Below, piece after piece: positions 12,801-22,990 of a stretch of 64,000 nucleotides of DNA. A model generated the notes under the pieces. That model had not been told where the DNA came from. It saw nothing but the letters and a program-made list of their open reading frames with translations, and did not search any database. A program made the position numbers and the translations under genes. Position 1 is the first letter of the stretch; every line of letters begins with the position of its first letter. This DNA is from Beroe forskalii (taxonomy: Eukaryota > Ctenophora > Nuda > Beroida > Beroidae), in contig WFMF01000176.1 of NCBI GenBank assembly GCA_011033025.1, positions 1 through 64,000 of the forward strand. The letters run 5' to 3'.

Positions 12801-13616
12801 ATCGAACTGATGACGTAATTTTATTAATAACATCCTCCTACCGGGTGACCCAAAAAGGGAACAAAGTTCGGAGTTTGATATAATTTTGGGTTGTCATAAC
12901 ATTAAACCCTATTTGAATAATCCATACCTAATACCTATGTAGTATACAGTTTTTTGCACCAAAAAAGTTGACCTGTCTAGATCGGAAACTGTCAAGGGTA
13001 TATTAAAGGAAGAACCGATTTTTCTGAGGCCATATTTCCGCCCTTAAAATGCTCGAAATTGTGGTATTTTCATAGAAGTACACGCAATAATACAAATAAA
13101 CGCAATCTGTTTATCGTTAGTAAACACACATGCTTATCTCTCCACTTTGCATTTGGTTTCCTGAACATTCGGTTGAGTGTACTATCTGGCTGGTGAGATT
13201 TGAGATGAATCACTCACCCTTAGCACAGCGGGAGTGGTACAAAATCGAACCCGTGACCATTCGATTACGAGCCAGACTGTGATATTCCCAAATATTGTAA
13301 CCAAACTCTTAAAACAGCCAAAATTATCAATCTTTACTTCTTGTTCTCTTCTTGGGCCACCTGTTAGTTAAGCCCCAACCAACGTACGCTCACGTTTCCT
13401 TAGGGCCTTGGCGTCGGTCTGGACCGCGCACTGAAAGTCCTCGCCGGGACGACCGAGGAGAAGACTTCAGGAGGGAAGAGAGGGGTCGAAACGACGACTT
13501 TAGGAGGGAGGAAGCAGCGCCAAAGGAGGAGCCGCCCCAGAGAAAGAGACTGGTACTCCAGCCCAGAACGAAACCCACAGACTCGCAGCCCCAGAGAACG
13601 GAGCCTGTGGGAGGTG
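3880..13616 (+). CDS. EIF3A: Eukaryotic translation initiation factor 3 subunit A
   Basis: eIF3a is the scaffold of the eIF3 complex that binds the 40S ribosome during initiation. Fifteen exons join in phase: 3880-4143, 4375-4496, 4704-4867, 5769-5968, 6492-6616, 6810-7149, 7872-8018, 9140-9294, 9970-10078, 10444-10743, 10893-11021, 11342-11575, 11863-11998, 12318-12746 and 13404-13616, giving about 1020 residues. The start reads [17 protein letters not shown], close to vertebrate eIF3a. Exons 3-9 cover the helical and PCI-containing half ([42 protein letters not shown]). Exons 10-13 form the long charged coiled coil. Exons 14-15 are the Arg/Asp-rich tail with GGERRD and RDRRDFDRD repeats, matching the decapeptide-repeat region of vertebrates. 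Junctions 6/7 and 10/11 lack a GT donor at the in-phase position, and exon 10 needs a weak acceptor (10442-10443) or a one-base change. The extreme C terminus was not found. Confidence 0.93.
5050..5750 (+). repeat. 17-bp minisatellite in EIF3A intron 3
   Basis: Roughly 40 tandem copies of a unit close to TACCAGGTTAGCATGGT fill most of the intron and stop about 20 bases before the exon 4 acceptor. Every unit contains CCAGGTTAG, which resembles a splice donor context (CAG/GTTAG). Variants with GGTAACC or GCTAGC are interspersed. Confidence 0.95.
5927..6180 (+). repeat. 53-bp tandem duplication of the exon 4 / donor junction
   Basis: The last 42 coding bases of EIF3A exon 4 plus 11 intron bases (GTATTACTAGT) recur in tandem, so the exon end and its CAG/GTATT donor appear five times in a row. 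Copies differ at one or two positions (CATCAC versus CATAAC; CTCTGG versus CTATGG in the last copy). The last copy is followed by GTAACACTGA. Confidence 0.95.
7164..7695 (+). repeat. 55-bp minisatellite in EIF3A intron 6
   Basis: About ten copies of a unit beginning CCAGGGCGGTAACCCCC and ending TTCCCACCCTGG. The first unit starts within 15 bases of the exon 6 end. One later unit (about 7365-7390) carries the same GCTTATTTCCAACCAGGG string that follows exon 6, so the array appears to have grown from the exon 6 boundary. Confidence 0.92.
8074..9072 (+). mobile_element. Mariner-like element with long inverted arms, inactive
   Basis: The 999-bp insertion in EIF3A intron 7 is flanked by TA duplications (8072-8073, 9073-9074) and begins and ends with the inverted repeat CAGGGTGTTTCAAGACTCG. 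Between the arms, about 8446-8800 encodes the end of a Tc1/mariner-type DDE transposase: [11 protein letters not shown] is the second catalytic Asp block, followed after a stop and a frameshift by words resembling [13 protein letters not shown]. The inverted similarity is not limited to the tips. About 300 bases at each end are mirror copies, including the transposase 3' end, so the element has become a fold-back. It is inactive: the N-terminal part is missing and the frame is broken. Confidence 0.88.
9300..9915 (+). repeat. 57-bp minisatellite in EIF3A intron 8
   Basis: Eleven near-identical copies of a unit beginning TGTCTCTTGTTGTCCCACC. Each contains a pyrimidine-rich stretch followed by TTCTCAGTGAGTG, which overlaps an acceptor-like CAG and a donor-like GTGAGT. 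The period is a multiple of three, which keeps long false reading frames open on both strands. Confidence 0.95.
11110..11400 (+). repeat. Tandem copies of the exon 12 acceptor region
   Basis: The segment holding ACATTTCCTTGTGTTCAG, the exon 12 start GTAGAGAA and the coding string CACGCGAGCACAGCGCTTGG occurs three to four times before and into true exon 12 (starting 11342). Upstream copies are decayed: one lacks the G of the acceptor context (TTCAAGTAG) and all lose the reading frame. Confidence 0.85.
13205..13290 (-). repeat. tRNA-like SINE fragment
   Basis: On the minus strand the sequence contains GTCACGGGTTCGATTTTG, a B-box-like T arm, preceded by CTGGCTCGTAATCG, which resembles an anticodon arm. 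The 5' half does not fold into a clean tRNA and the acceptor ends do not pair, so this is more likely a tRNA-derived SINE remnant in EIF3A intron 14 than a functional tRNA. Confidence 0.4.
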
Positions 13617-13970
13617 GTGAGTTGAATTTAGTTTCTAAGGGGGGGGGGGGGGGTATTCTGTCATTAAGGCAGTTAGGGGGAGAGCTATTCCTCTTTAGGG
13701 GGTGGTGAGTTGACTCTAGTTTCTAGGGGGGGTATTCCGTCATTAAGGCAGTTAGGGGGGTATTCCGTCATTAAGGCAGTTAGGGGGTATTCCGTCATTA
13801 AGGCAGTTAGGGGAGAGCTATTCCTCTTTAGGGGGGGGGGTGAGTTGACTCTAGTTTCTAGGGGGGTATTCCTTCATTAGGGGGAAGGTGTTGAGTTGGC
13901 ACTAATTGCTTGAGGTGAGGTGTGTTGACTCTAGTTTCTAGGGGGGAGGGGGGTGGTGAGTTGAATTTAG
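13617..13970 (+). repeat. G-rich degenerate tandem repeats downstream of EIF3A exon 15
   Basis: Degenerate copies of a unit containing GGTGAGTTGAATTTAGTTTCTA, poly-G runs and GGTATTCCGTCATTAAGG. The unit contains the exon 15 donor GGTGAGTT, so this array too starts at an exon edge. The long G runs could form G-quadruplexes in the transcript. Confidence 0.8.
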
Positions 13971-14713
13971 TTTCTACTTAATTTTATGCGCACTTAATTA
14001 CTATACACTTAATTAGTGCGGTTTTTCTCAAACCGCACTAATAAGAGACGCCGTTATTAAGTGTACTAAGGTAACTTCAAGCTCGTTTTGCCCATCATAT
14101 AGAAAAATATTGATTGGCGAACCGATTTCAAACTGGATTGGATGCAATTTGTCATTTTTCATTCGATTTAGGCAAAAATGATCAGCTCGTCGAGACGAAT
14201 CGAATTGGTTACCCCTAGCTTTAATTTAAGATCCATCAATGGGTTGTTACGACTTACTATGCGGTTCTTTGCAGAATTACGCTTCCGCGAAATTGGGCCG
14301 GTCCCTATCTTAGAAAAACATCTTTTTGTACTAGCAAAACTTTGCTATTTAGCGTTGAAAATCTAAAATTTCATCATCCTTTCTGACGCGCGCAGCGGCG
14401 CGCGTGCTGGTAAAGTGTTGCACAAGAGCCACATTGGTTGGAAATAACAGAACAAATTAGACCAGAAAGAGTCCAACTAACACGTGTAATACCAGATCGA
14501 GTCCATTCACATCAGTCTAACCAACTCTTTCTCTTTCCTCTCCCTTCCCTTGGTGGGCCGAAACCCCGCCGTTTCCCTTTGTCACCTGCTGATGGGACAT
14601 CTACATCGCAGATAGCAGGGAAACCTTACAACTGTAGGGTAACCGCTGATGATTCACATTTTAGTCTCTTCCGTCTCTGTTGTCAATCCTTGGACTAGAA
14701 AATCGATATGCAG
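13971..14713. other. No gene recognised
   Basis: This stretch should lie in or beyond the last EIF3A intron. I looked for the missing C-terminal exon and did not find a convincing one. A weak palindrome (GTGCGGTTTTTCTCAAACCGCAC) sits near 14017-14039. Confidence 0.4.
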
Positions 14714-15678
14714 TATTTTTTCCCTCCCCATTGGCCTTTTTGTGAATACAAAAAGGCAAATGAGAGGGTTGGCAGAGATCGTGGTTTGGGAAGGTGAGAA
14801 ATAGGATATGTGCATAGCAGGTCCAGATTTGCAATACAACTACTGTAATTTCTGGAAAGTGCCCGGATTGCTCCTTTATAATATCAGTCGCGAAAATGTC
14901 CCTCCCTCCCTCCGTCCGTCCGTCCGTCCTTCCGTCCGTCCGTCCCCTCATCACAAATCTTCAAAATCACGAATTTCATAATCATTGGCTGTCGGTTGTC
15001 AAAACTAAAGTCTGACTTGGTTCATCCATGGAAAAAGCTCAAATTCTCTAAAATTATGATAAATTCTAAATTGAAGGGCCGTTGAAGAATTCGAGACTTA
15101 AAATCTTAGGAGTGAGTTGGGCTATGGATTGAGGGATAAGATGATAAGCTTCGGTTCTCAATTAGTTTTAGTACCAATCTGTATCACTATTCGACTGTAT
15201 ACTGAATTCGACTAAGTTCAAAAAATACTGTGGGTCGATGTGATTTGTAAAAGACGAATGATTCTTTTCGGAACGAGAGACAGCATTGAAACAGAAAGCA
15301 TGAAAATTGAATTTTGAAGATCAGATGAAAAGTGACATCAACAGTCAAGAAAATACAGCGCGTGAACAAACGGTTACACAATCTGATGCGAAACGTAAAC
15401 GAATTCAACGAAATGGCGCGAAATCTACAACGAACTGATTACAACAACTTGGCACGTAAGAACGCGCGCGCAAGAATTTCAGAAGAAATGGCACGTGCCA
15501 ATGCATGTTCTCGGTGGTCGCGCGCAGCATTGGCGCAATATTTATACTCCTGGCTGTTGTAGTATGATGCTAAGGTTCCATCAAGCACGGCCGGGGAGGG
15601 AAATTAAGCGACTGCATACGGGTACATCCCACAAACAAGAATCGAAGAATCAAGCCCGCTGCAGGCGCAATTCTTGTT
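14714..15678 (+). mobile_element. Dispersed ~1 kb repeat, copy A
   Basis: Nearly identical to 17603-18554. It runs from TTTTTTCCCTCCCC to GGCGCAATTCTTGTT and holds a (TCCG/TCCC)n tract near 14897-14945. A 76-codon frame at 15332-15562 (MTSTVKKIQRVNKRL..., basic and helical) is open in both copies. The right end shows a short inverted repeat (ACAAGAATCG / GCAATTCTTGT). No transposase is recognisable, so it is probably a non-autonomous element. Confidence 0.75.
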
Positions 15679-16610
15679 TACGGTTGTAGTATACCCATAC
15701 ACCTTTATAGATAAGACATTGCATTAAGTCCACTAAACCTATGTCCACCCTACCCTGCTTCTAGACTAGACAACCTGCTTCTAACCATTCAAACCATCAA
15801 AAGTCCAGCCAATAAGAAACAACCAACTGTTTGCTGATCCTTTTGTAGGGACACCCATGTAACTACATTGCTTAATGCCCCGGGATGTCTTGGCTTGGTG
15901 GCCTGGGGTCGGGTGTTGGTTGCCGGCTGGGGCGCCTCCTGGCTTGGGACTGCCAGTGCATGGGCTGTTGAGGCGCACCTGGTGTAACTGGTGTTCTGGG
16001 TCGGTGGTGGTTTGGCCGCTGTCCCGGATGGGCCTGGGTTCCCTGGGCTGCATTGCCGAGCTTGCTTTGTTACACGGGAAGGTTATATTATAATTATCCA
16101 ATGATTTCTTGGCAGTGTTTTTTCAAATCCTACAAGTGTTTGGCCGTTTCCTATTTCAGTTTTTAGTTTTCCTGATTCCTTCCCTGTGTTGTCTTTCAAA
16201 TCGCAGAGCGATGATTTAATCCATGTTGATTTGTTGTCAGCTGGGAACGGTCCAGTAAAACATTCTGAAATACCCCTGAAGTGATCCAGCTGTAATCGCC
16301 ATCTGCTCAAGCAGTGCACACATCCAGGCGGTGTGGCGTCATCAACTCAATACCTTGCAGCCTGATAATGACGTCACTCTCAACTGTTTATACTCGGCTG
16401 ACTCACATGACCTCATGAGCTGTGTAGAAGTGAAGTTTTTAGCGGCTAAATTCGTGTTTTGTATAGTAAACTCTGAAGTGAGATCAATGATTAAACCTCT
16501 CTATTTGTTAGTTTAGTAAATACCTAGTGCGGCGTTATTTTGTGCAATTTATAATATTAGTAACGTATAAACATTCATTTCAAATTGTAGAGACCAATGT
16601 TGCATATGAA
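15679..16610. other. No gene recognised; GC-rich island near 15870-16080
   Basis: The middle 200 bases are unusually G+C rich with GGCCTGGGGTCGGG-like words and are open in several frames, but no splice-bounded exon or family motif is visible. The flanks are AT-rich. Confidence 0.35.
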
Positions 16611-17372
16611 TTACCTTATTACAGGAAATTAAGTTTACATATAATTAAGTCCTAAGGTCTCAAAAAGGGCTTAATTTCATGCACCTTAGTGACATGTATT
16701 CTTAATTTCATGAGGACTAATTTTTCAACCAAATTTGAACATAATAAGTTCGAAAACATTTATTTTTTTCAATTATGTTTTATTCACTATTGATTAAGCT
16801 TTTAATTGATGCCGGTTGGAAAGCCACTGGTATTGCCAAGACTATCAATAATGCAAGAGAGCTCACATCTTGGAGCTCACTCCTTGACACTCCATCATAC
16901 CTTCATACCTGAATTTACATGACATGCAATGTTTCCAAGGCCGTTATGATTATCAGCTATTATGAGGTGTTTTGTGGAAACCTATTCGATCATTAATTTG
17001 ATGTACCTGATAAGATTCTCATGATGCTGTGATAATCTATTCTATAGGTTATTTTGTCACAGTAATTATCGTCTATGAAAATTCCCCAACTGTAATTAAT
17101 TGTGTTAAGTGGTAATTGGAGTGTAATTTATTCTATCAAAGTGTCAAATGAAGAAATAAAGCCAAAAATTCGTAACATATAAAGTCTTAATTAATTGCAT
17201 CTCATGAAATTTATATCTCCACAATGATAATTTGGCTGCATGTATTTAAGAATGCATCAAATTAGGCTTTCATGTAATTAAGCCCTAGGGCCTCAAAAAG
17301 GGCTTAATTTCATGTAGCTTAATGACATGTAGGCTCATTTTTCTGTAGGCGATATTTCCTGTAATAAGGTAA
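16611..17372. mobile_element. MITE-like element
   Basis: The ends are perfect 19-bp inverted repeats: TTACCTTATTACAGGAAAT at 16611-16629 and its complement at 17354-17372. Just inside each end lies a second motif, AAAAAGGGCTTAATTTCATG, in direct orientation. The interior is AT-rich and noncoding. No certain target-site duplication was found. Confidence 0.7.
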
Positions 17373-17602
17373 TATTTCATAATACCGTCACAGTTGCTGC
17401 TCCAGTGCTCCTCTGTTGGCAGGGCAAAGGGTTTTATTTGCAGGCAATAAGGTACCAAAGTGTCCCGAATCTTTCGAGTGCGGCGTATTACGCGCGCGTT
17501 GTACTGCGCGCAAATGTGCTTTTTCTGCGCCCTAAAAGCAAATTTGCGCGGAGCAAAAGTACAACGCGCGTCTTGCCGCGCACGACTTTTTATCTGTAAA
17601 AA

Positions 17603-18554
17603 ATTTTTTCCCTCCCCAATGGCCTTTTTGTGAATACAAAAAGGCAAATGAGAGGGTTGGCAGAGATCGTGGTTTGGGAAGGTGAGAAATAGGATATGTG
17701 CATGGCAGGTCCAGATTTGCAATACAACTACTGTAATTTCTGGAAAGTGCCCGGATTGCTCCTTTATAATATCAGTCGCGAAAATGTCCCTCCCTCCCTC
17801 CGTCCCTCCGTCCCTCCGTCCCCATATCACAAATCTTCAAAATCATGAATTTCATAATTATTGGCTGTCGGTTGTCAAAACTAAAGTCTGACTTGGTCCA
17901 TCCGTGGAAAATGCTGAAATTCTCTAAAATTATGATAAATTTCAAATTGAAGGGCTGTTGAAGAATTCGAGACTTAAAATCTTAGGAGTTAGTTGGGCTA
18001 TGGATTGAGGGATAAGATGATAAGCTTCGGTTCTCAATTAGTTTTAGTACCAATCTGTATCACTATTCGACTGTATACTGAATTCGACTAAGTTCAAAAA
18101 ATACTGTGGGTCGATGTGATTTGTAAAAGACGAAGGATTCTCTTCGGAACGAGGGACAGCATTGAAACAGAAATCATGAAAATTGAATTTTGAAGATCAG
18201 ATGAAAAGTGACATCAACAGTCAAGAAAATACAGCGCGTGAACAAACGGTTACACAATCTGATGCGAAACGTGAACGAATTCAACGAAATGGCGCGAAAT
18301 CTACAACGAACTGATTACAACAACTTGGTATGTAAGAACGCGCGCGCAAGAATTTCAGAAGAAATGGCACGTGCCAATGCATGTTCTCGGTGGTCGCGCG
18401 CAGCATTGGCGCAATATCTATACTCTTGCACGTTGTAGTATGATGCTAAGGTTCCATCAAGCACCGCCGGGGAGGGAAATTAAGCGCCTGCATACGGGTA
18501 CATCCCACAAACAAGAATTGAAGAATCAAGCCCGCTGCAGGCGCAATTCTTGTT
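17603..18554 (+). mobile_element. Dispersed ~1 kb repeat, copy B
   Basis: Second copy of the element at 14714-15678, same orientation, a few percent different. The 76-codon frame is kept at 18208-18438; differences include one synonymous change (Val codon) and an Ala-Arg to Val-Cys change. It ends only 40 bases before the start codon of the membrane protein gene. A GC-rich inverted repeat (ACGCGCGTTGTAC / GTACAACGCGCGT) lies just upstream at about 17490-17575. Confidence 0.75.
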
Positions 18555-18593
18555 CGAACAGGATATACAGAAAATGACAGGAATCTCCCAGGT

Positions 18594-19427
18594 ATGGCGT
18601 TGTCAGACTACCTCCCCCCTCCTCTGCTCATCCTAGGCGGACTTCTCACCCAAATGACAGTGGAGCATATTGTGGTATTCTACCGACTCCTAACAGTCTG
18701 TGAGTACCACCTGATCTGGTTACAGTTCCTCTACCTCTCCCTCGTTATGACTGCAGTGTGTGCTATCAAGTCACCCCCGCGATACCGCGCAGTCAGGACT
18801 CTTCTCACTCTCCTAGGCTCCCTGGTCCTTAACGTAGCTGCTGGACTTGACACCTTCAAAACAGGGCTGTATTGCTATGATGTGGAAGATATAGACATCT
18901 ACTTGGAGTACGTGTCTATAGGACTCCTAGTGGTGTCTGGAGTGGTTGTGTTGGTGGTGTTCCTCTGCAAACCCTCCTCCTCCTCTCTCCTCCTCCCTCA
19001 CTTCCCAGATAGTGACGTGATGCTGACAGGGGTGTGTTTCCACTACGGGTTCGAGGGCATGTCTCAGCACCTCATTACCTGGCCTAGTAATACCTCCTGC
19101 TATGGGAACTGGATAGAACTAATAGCCCTATCTCTACTGCTGGTTGTTATACAGGTTGTCAAGGCTCCCTCTAAATACACCGTGTCTAGGGGGCTACTGA
19201 CCTTCTTCTGCTCCTTCATAATACACTTCGCTACCGGGGAGAATGCTTACTACTACCTACTCTTTGGTCGCGCGTGTCTGCAGCTGGAAGGTTCTGTCAT
19301 TCCATTGGTGCAACTCATAATGACTGCAGTGTCAGGACATGCTGCTCTGGTTACCATGGTAATGTTCCTAGTTACCATGGAAACCACAACTTCAAGGGAT
19401 TATAGCGATAACAGTGAGATAGACTAG
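18594..19427 (+). CDS. Internally duplicated multi-pass membrane protein, unknown family
   Basis: A single uninterrupted frame of 277 codons starts at the first ATG and ends with TAG. Hydrophobic segments lie at about residues 8-30, 40-60, 66-86, 103-125, 175-193, 200-222 and 233-257, suggesting seven or eight membrane helices; the longest loop (about 128-170) holds several Cys. The two halves resemble each other. WLQFLYLSLVM...KSPPRYRAVRTLLT in the first half lines up with WIELIALSLLL...KAPSKYTVSRGLLT in the second: the shared W, LSL, K-x-P-x-x-Y, R-x-LLT and a later A-x-G are evenly spaced. It therefore looks like a tandem fusion of a three- or four-helix unit. I do not recognise the family; it lacks DRY/NPxxY receptor motifs. 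Being intronless beside a 15-exon gene, it could be a retrocopy or a lineage-specific gene. The 3' end of the frame is duplicated downstream. Confidence 0.65.
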   Translation: MALSDYLPPPLLILGGLLTQMTVEHIVVFYRLLTVCEYHLIWLQFLYLSLVMTAVCAIKSPPRYRAVRTLLTLLGSLVLNVAAGLDTFKTGLYCYDVEDIDIYLEYVSIGLLVVSGVVVLVVFLCKPSSSSLLLPHFPDSDVMLTGVCFHYGFEGMSQHLITWPSNTSCYGNWIELIALSLLLVVIQVVKAPSKYTVSRGLLTFFCSFIIHFATGENAYYYLLFGRACLQLEGSVIPLVQLIMTAVSGHAALVTMVMFLVTMETTTSRDYSDNSEID

Positions 19428-19555
19428 ATATCCTCGTAACTTTAATACCATGGTTACCATGCTCTGGTTACCATGGTAATGTTCCTAGTTACCATGGAAA
19501 CCACAACTTCCAGGGATTATAGCGATAATAGTGAGATAGACTAGATACCCTGGTA
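19344..19555 (+). repeat. Duplication of the 3' end of the membrane protein frame
   Basis: The last ~80 coding bases plus the stop (CTCTGGTTACCATGG... to ...GAGATAGACTAGAT) are repeated about 119 bases downstream at 19463-19548 with three substitutions. The second copy also contains the stop codon. A third, partial copy of the TTACCATGG motif follows near 19565-19600. Confidence 0.85.
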
Positions 19556-21005
19556 ACTTTAATACCATGGTTACTATGCTTTAGTTTAACCATGGAAACT
19601 ACCCACAAACTATAAGTATTAACTAACTGGGATGACAGTACTACCAGTGCGATAGACAAGATAGACTCGGAATCCTGGTAACTCTCCCATAAGCTCATTA
19701 GTAACCGTAGAAAACAGGAATGAGAACTGGAAAAATGAACCATATTTGTTGAAATGAACGTTTTACTCTGGTATTAACTTTATACTCTAATCTTGTTTTC
19801 TCAGTTTGATACTTTTAACGTACTAACGTACTGACACTAATGTTATGTTCGTATTTTGATGATCAGGACTTAGTGACTTACTATATAATTATTAAATTGC
19901 TATTAAATTTTAAAAACTATTTTTATAAATAGCTAATTTTAACATTTCTCTGCGCTAATATTGTGTTGACGCGTTTTGACAATTGACAACTACAGACGAC
20001 GTTCAAAAAGAAAAGTGATTTTGCGAATTTCAGCTGAAACTACTGTAAAATTGCAATCGTTCAAATGCTCATAACTTTTGATAAAATTGGCCGATTCCAA
20101 AAACTCAAAAAGCATCAGAACCGAGAAAGTCTGAATTTTTTTGTGATATGGGTTATTTCACACCGGTCAAAAAACATAAAAAGTATTCAAGCGTCAAAGT
20201 TGGGTAAGTGTTTTTGAAATGCAAGATTTATGAAGGAGTAAGGCATTTTACAGGTAATTCCATTTTTCTCAAAATTTTCTGAAAAATTTCTGAAGTTGCA
20301 GGACTGCAACTTTTTCATTTCTCAAGCAATTCCCATGAGTTTGTGGCAGCATCAAGCCACATCTATCAGCTTCAAATGCACTTTGAATTACCGAAAAAAT
20401 ATTGAAAATTGTAGAAGATATCGCATTTTTTGCAACTCAACCTGGAAATTTCAAGTACCCACCTCAAAATGGACCTAACTCGCTTATATCAACGCAAATT
20501 TAAGAAAATTTTTCACTGTTACACAGACCAATGATCAGTCTAATGATATCAGAAATAATCAAGGTGCTGCTATTGTTCAGTTCCACACAGTGAACGCTCA
20601 AAGTTGAAATTTACTGCGGTAAAAAGAGCCAAAAAAGCGAAATCACTTTTCTTTTTGAACAGTGACTGTACCTCTGCTAAGTCGCCATGTCCAAAAACAG
20701 TAACTTTACACGCTAGCACTCACAAACACACACTCACACATCACAAACTATTAAACAAACTCATACAGGCAGGTAACATTGCTGACCAACATACCTACAA
20801 ACCAACAAACACCTAACACACAAACAAACACTCAAACGTTAACAAAGACAAACACAAACAGGGAGGTAACACTGATTAACAAACACACCCACCCTCACAA
20901 GTGCGAGACAAACATACACTGACTAACACCCAGATATTCCAACACTCACACACACTGACCAACACTCACACTAACACACAGACAAACTAACAAACAAACA
21001 CTCAC
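19556..21005. other. No gene recognised
   Basis: AT-rich DNA with short chance frames. 20700-21005 is a CA-rich, ACACACA-type low-complexity stretch leading into the minus-strand exon at 21006. Text-like AT-rich intergenic sequence of the same style recurs near 39300-39700 and 60400-61200. Confidence 0.4.
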
Positions 21006-21173
21006 AGGAAGGTGTTCAGGTTTCCTTCTTTTCCGGTAGATGTTGGCAGTAAACTTGAGGTCGTGGACCCACTTCTCTGAGTCATGCGCGTCGTCCACGT
21101 GCAACTCTAACGTGGAGTTATCAGGGAGCGTCACTGTGAACGCGAACACGTTCTCTTCTTCAGACTCCGCTAC
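21006..21173 (-). CDS. Candidate exon, PH-like domain end (partial gene)
   Basis: On the minus strand an exon of 56 codons is bounded by acceptor GCTAG and donor CCT/GTGAGTG. It encodes VFAFTVTLPDNSTLELHVDD, then EKWVHDLKFTANIYRKRRK. The pattern (two beta strands, an acidic turn, then an amphipathic helix with a central Trp) is the C-terminal end of a pleckstrin-homology-type domain. Neighbouring exons were not found with confidence. A possible downstream direction is towards lower coordinates, and candidates at 32208-32319 and 36785-36904 could be 5' exons of the same minus-strand gene. That linkage is only a guess. Confidence 0.5.
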
Positions 21174-21240
21174 CTAGCAACAATAGATCAATACCTGGCA
21201 ACAGTAGGGAGTAACTCCGCTACCTGGCAACAATAGATGG
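21164..21240 (-). repeat. Duplicated acceptor of the PH-like exon
   Basis: The string CTCCGCTACCTAGCAACAATAGAT at the exon edge (about 21165-21188) recurs at about 21216-21239 with CTACCTGGCAAC in place of CTACCTAGCAAC. The minus-strand acceptor and the first exon bases are therefore present twice. Confidence 0.8.
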
Positions 21241-21244
21241 GGGG

Positions 21245-21385
21245 ATTGTAGCCCAAAAAAAACCAAAAAAAACCAAAAAAAACCAAGCCCAAGATCCTGA
21301 TTTTGGGGTAGGGCTTGGTTTTTTTTGGTTTTTTTTGGTTTTTTTTTGGATTTTTTTGGTTTTTTTTGGGTTGGATTTTTTTTGA
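21245..21385. repeat. Inverted repeat of AACCAAAAAAAA and GGTTTTTTTT units
   Basis: CAAAAAAAACCAAAAAAAAC on the left mirrors GGTTTTTTTTGG on the right around AAGCCCAAGATCC...GGGGTAGGGCTTGG. A transcript from either strand could form a strong hairpin. Confidence 0.85.
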
Positions 21386-22306
21386 ACTTTTTGGACATTT
21401 TACACCAATGTGTTATTTGTGTTACTTACATGGTATTATTGATACTAAATGGTTTCCAATCATTACAGATGACTAAAATCACTATTTTAAGGACTTTATT
21501 AGTATTTTGATAGCATTCACTGCTTTTTGATAAGGTACAACGGAAAATCATGAAATAGCACGGGACCTTGGTTCAACAGTGATTAGAGAGGAAAGTAAAG
21601 TACCGAAAGGTGTCAAATCAGGCCATACTGGTCTAAACAAGAGCGCTCCAGCCACTCATTGTCTCATTACCACGTAGGAGTTACTCAAGACCCGAGGCAC
21701 ATAGGGCCTTCAAAGAGTCGAGTCACCAAGCGTTTCATCGGATCTCAGTGCGAGATAAGAGTCAGGATGAAGGTTTCATGAGGAGGTCACACTATATGGT
21801 GCGAAGAGAACTAGGCAGTGTGACGTCAACAACTCATTACATAATCATATGATAATGACGTCATCCAACCTGCCTATTTCTCGTGCGCAGGGTTTACTGT
21901 TCAGTGCCACCAGAGGGTCTAGGAAATGTTGCAAGGAGTTAACTGGGAGTCACTAAGGGACAGAAGGATGGAGTCAAACCAACACTGCACCAGGTGAAGG
22001 TCAGCCAGCTGAAGTTGGCCAGTTGAGAGCCATTTAGCATTCTTGCTTCAATTATGATTGACAAAGGTCAGCCGCACTGTCAGCAGGGCTTGATTACGCC
22101 ACGGTCAACCCACGTTCCAACATCAAACATTCGAATCGTATAGGACCTGCCTCGTGCCGGACGGGACTTGCTGCGAACCCTCCGCCAAGTCCCCATCCCC
22201 CATTTTAATGTTTGAGTGTGTTTTGCTTTCAGATTTTTAGAGTGCTGATTTGATCTGTGAATAAGCTTTGAACTGTGGCAATCAGGCCGCACTGTACTGC
22301 GAACAC
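21386..22306. other. No gene recognised
   Basis: Mixed-composition DNA with only short chance frames between the PH-like exon and the membrane-anchor exon candidate. No repeat unit longer than about 15 bases recurs within it. Confidence 0.35.
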
Positions 22307-22485
22307 ATGGCTTACAGCCATCTCAATGTCAATGTGGTTTTTTTAATGATTTTTATTGTCCTAATTATATTTACTTTCAAAGCCCTTATGGGTGCCCCAC
22401 CGTGGGTTTTCAAACAAACAATGATTATTGATGCTCAGCATATCTTCAACGAGGCCACAAGGTCATCAACATGGCTAAGGGACAG
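22307..22485 (+). CDS. Candidate first exon of a membrane-anchored protein
   Basis: An ATG at 22307 opens a frame ending at a consensus donor (GACAG/GTAAGT at 22486). It encodes a short N terminus, a strong hydrophobic anchor of about 20 residues (VVFLMIFIVLIIF), then APPWVFKQTMIIDAQHIF. This looks like a type II membrane protein such as a Golgi enzyme, but no following exon was recognised and the family is unknown. It could also be a chance frame. Confidence 0.35.
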
Positions 22486-22619
22486 GTAAGTTCTGCCTGC
22501 TTCTTGTGATCGACTTGCTGTGGAAACGTGTCCTGTGAAGTCAAAATTTGGTAATTAACACTGGGAGAAGTGAGTCTGAGGTACCGCCCAGAATCTGGAT
22601 CAGACTCTGGTTCATGTAG

Positions 22620-22990
22620 GAGGGTATTAGGCCAGGAAGATAGAGATCATGATCAGAGCCACCAGTGGGTCAGAATGGCAGTGGGATAACCAGTCAGCTA
22701 GAGTCAGCAGTGGGCCAGACAAAGAGTACCAGCTGGGTCATCAGATAAGTATTGTCACCAGTGGTATAGGTAGGATCAGGACACGCCAGTAGGATCAGGA
22801 AGGATCAGAGACGCTTGTAGTTCATACGGTAAGTTAGGAGGCTCAGGTAGGATCAAAGAGACGCCAGTACACAGTATGTCAAGAAGGATCAGGAGACACC
22901 AGCTGTAGGTCAGGCAGGATCAGGAGGCTCAGGTAGGATCAGGGGATGCCAATAGGTCTGAAGTTAGGACCAGTCCAGATGCCAGTAGGT
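22620..22990 (+). repeat. Degenerate AGGATCAGG-type tandem repeats
   Basis: Imperfect units of about 25-40 bases built from AGGATCAGGAG, CAGTAGGTCAGG and GGCTCAGGTAGG follow the candidate exon. They are too diverged for a fixed period. Confidence 0.7.

Noticed and set aside
14178-14366. rRNA fragment suggested by TTGTTACGACTT near 14243
   Set aside because: Only about a dozen bases match the small-subunit 3' end; the flanks do not fit rRNA.
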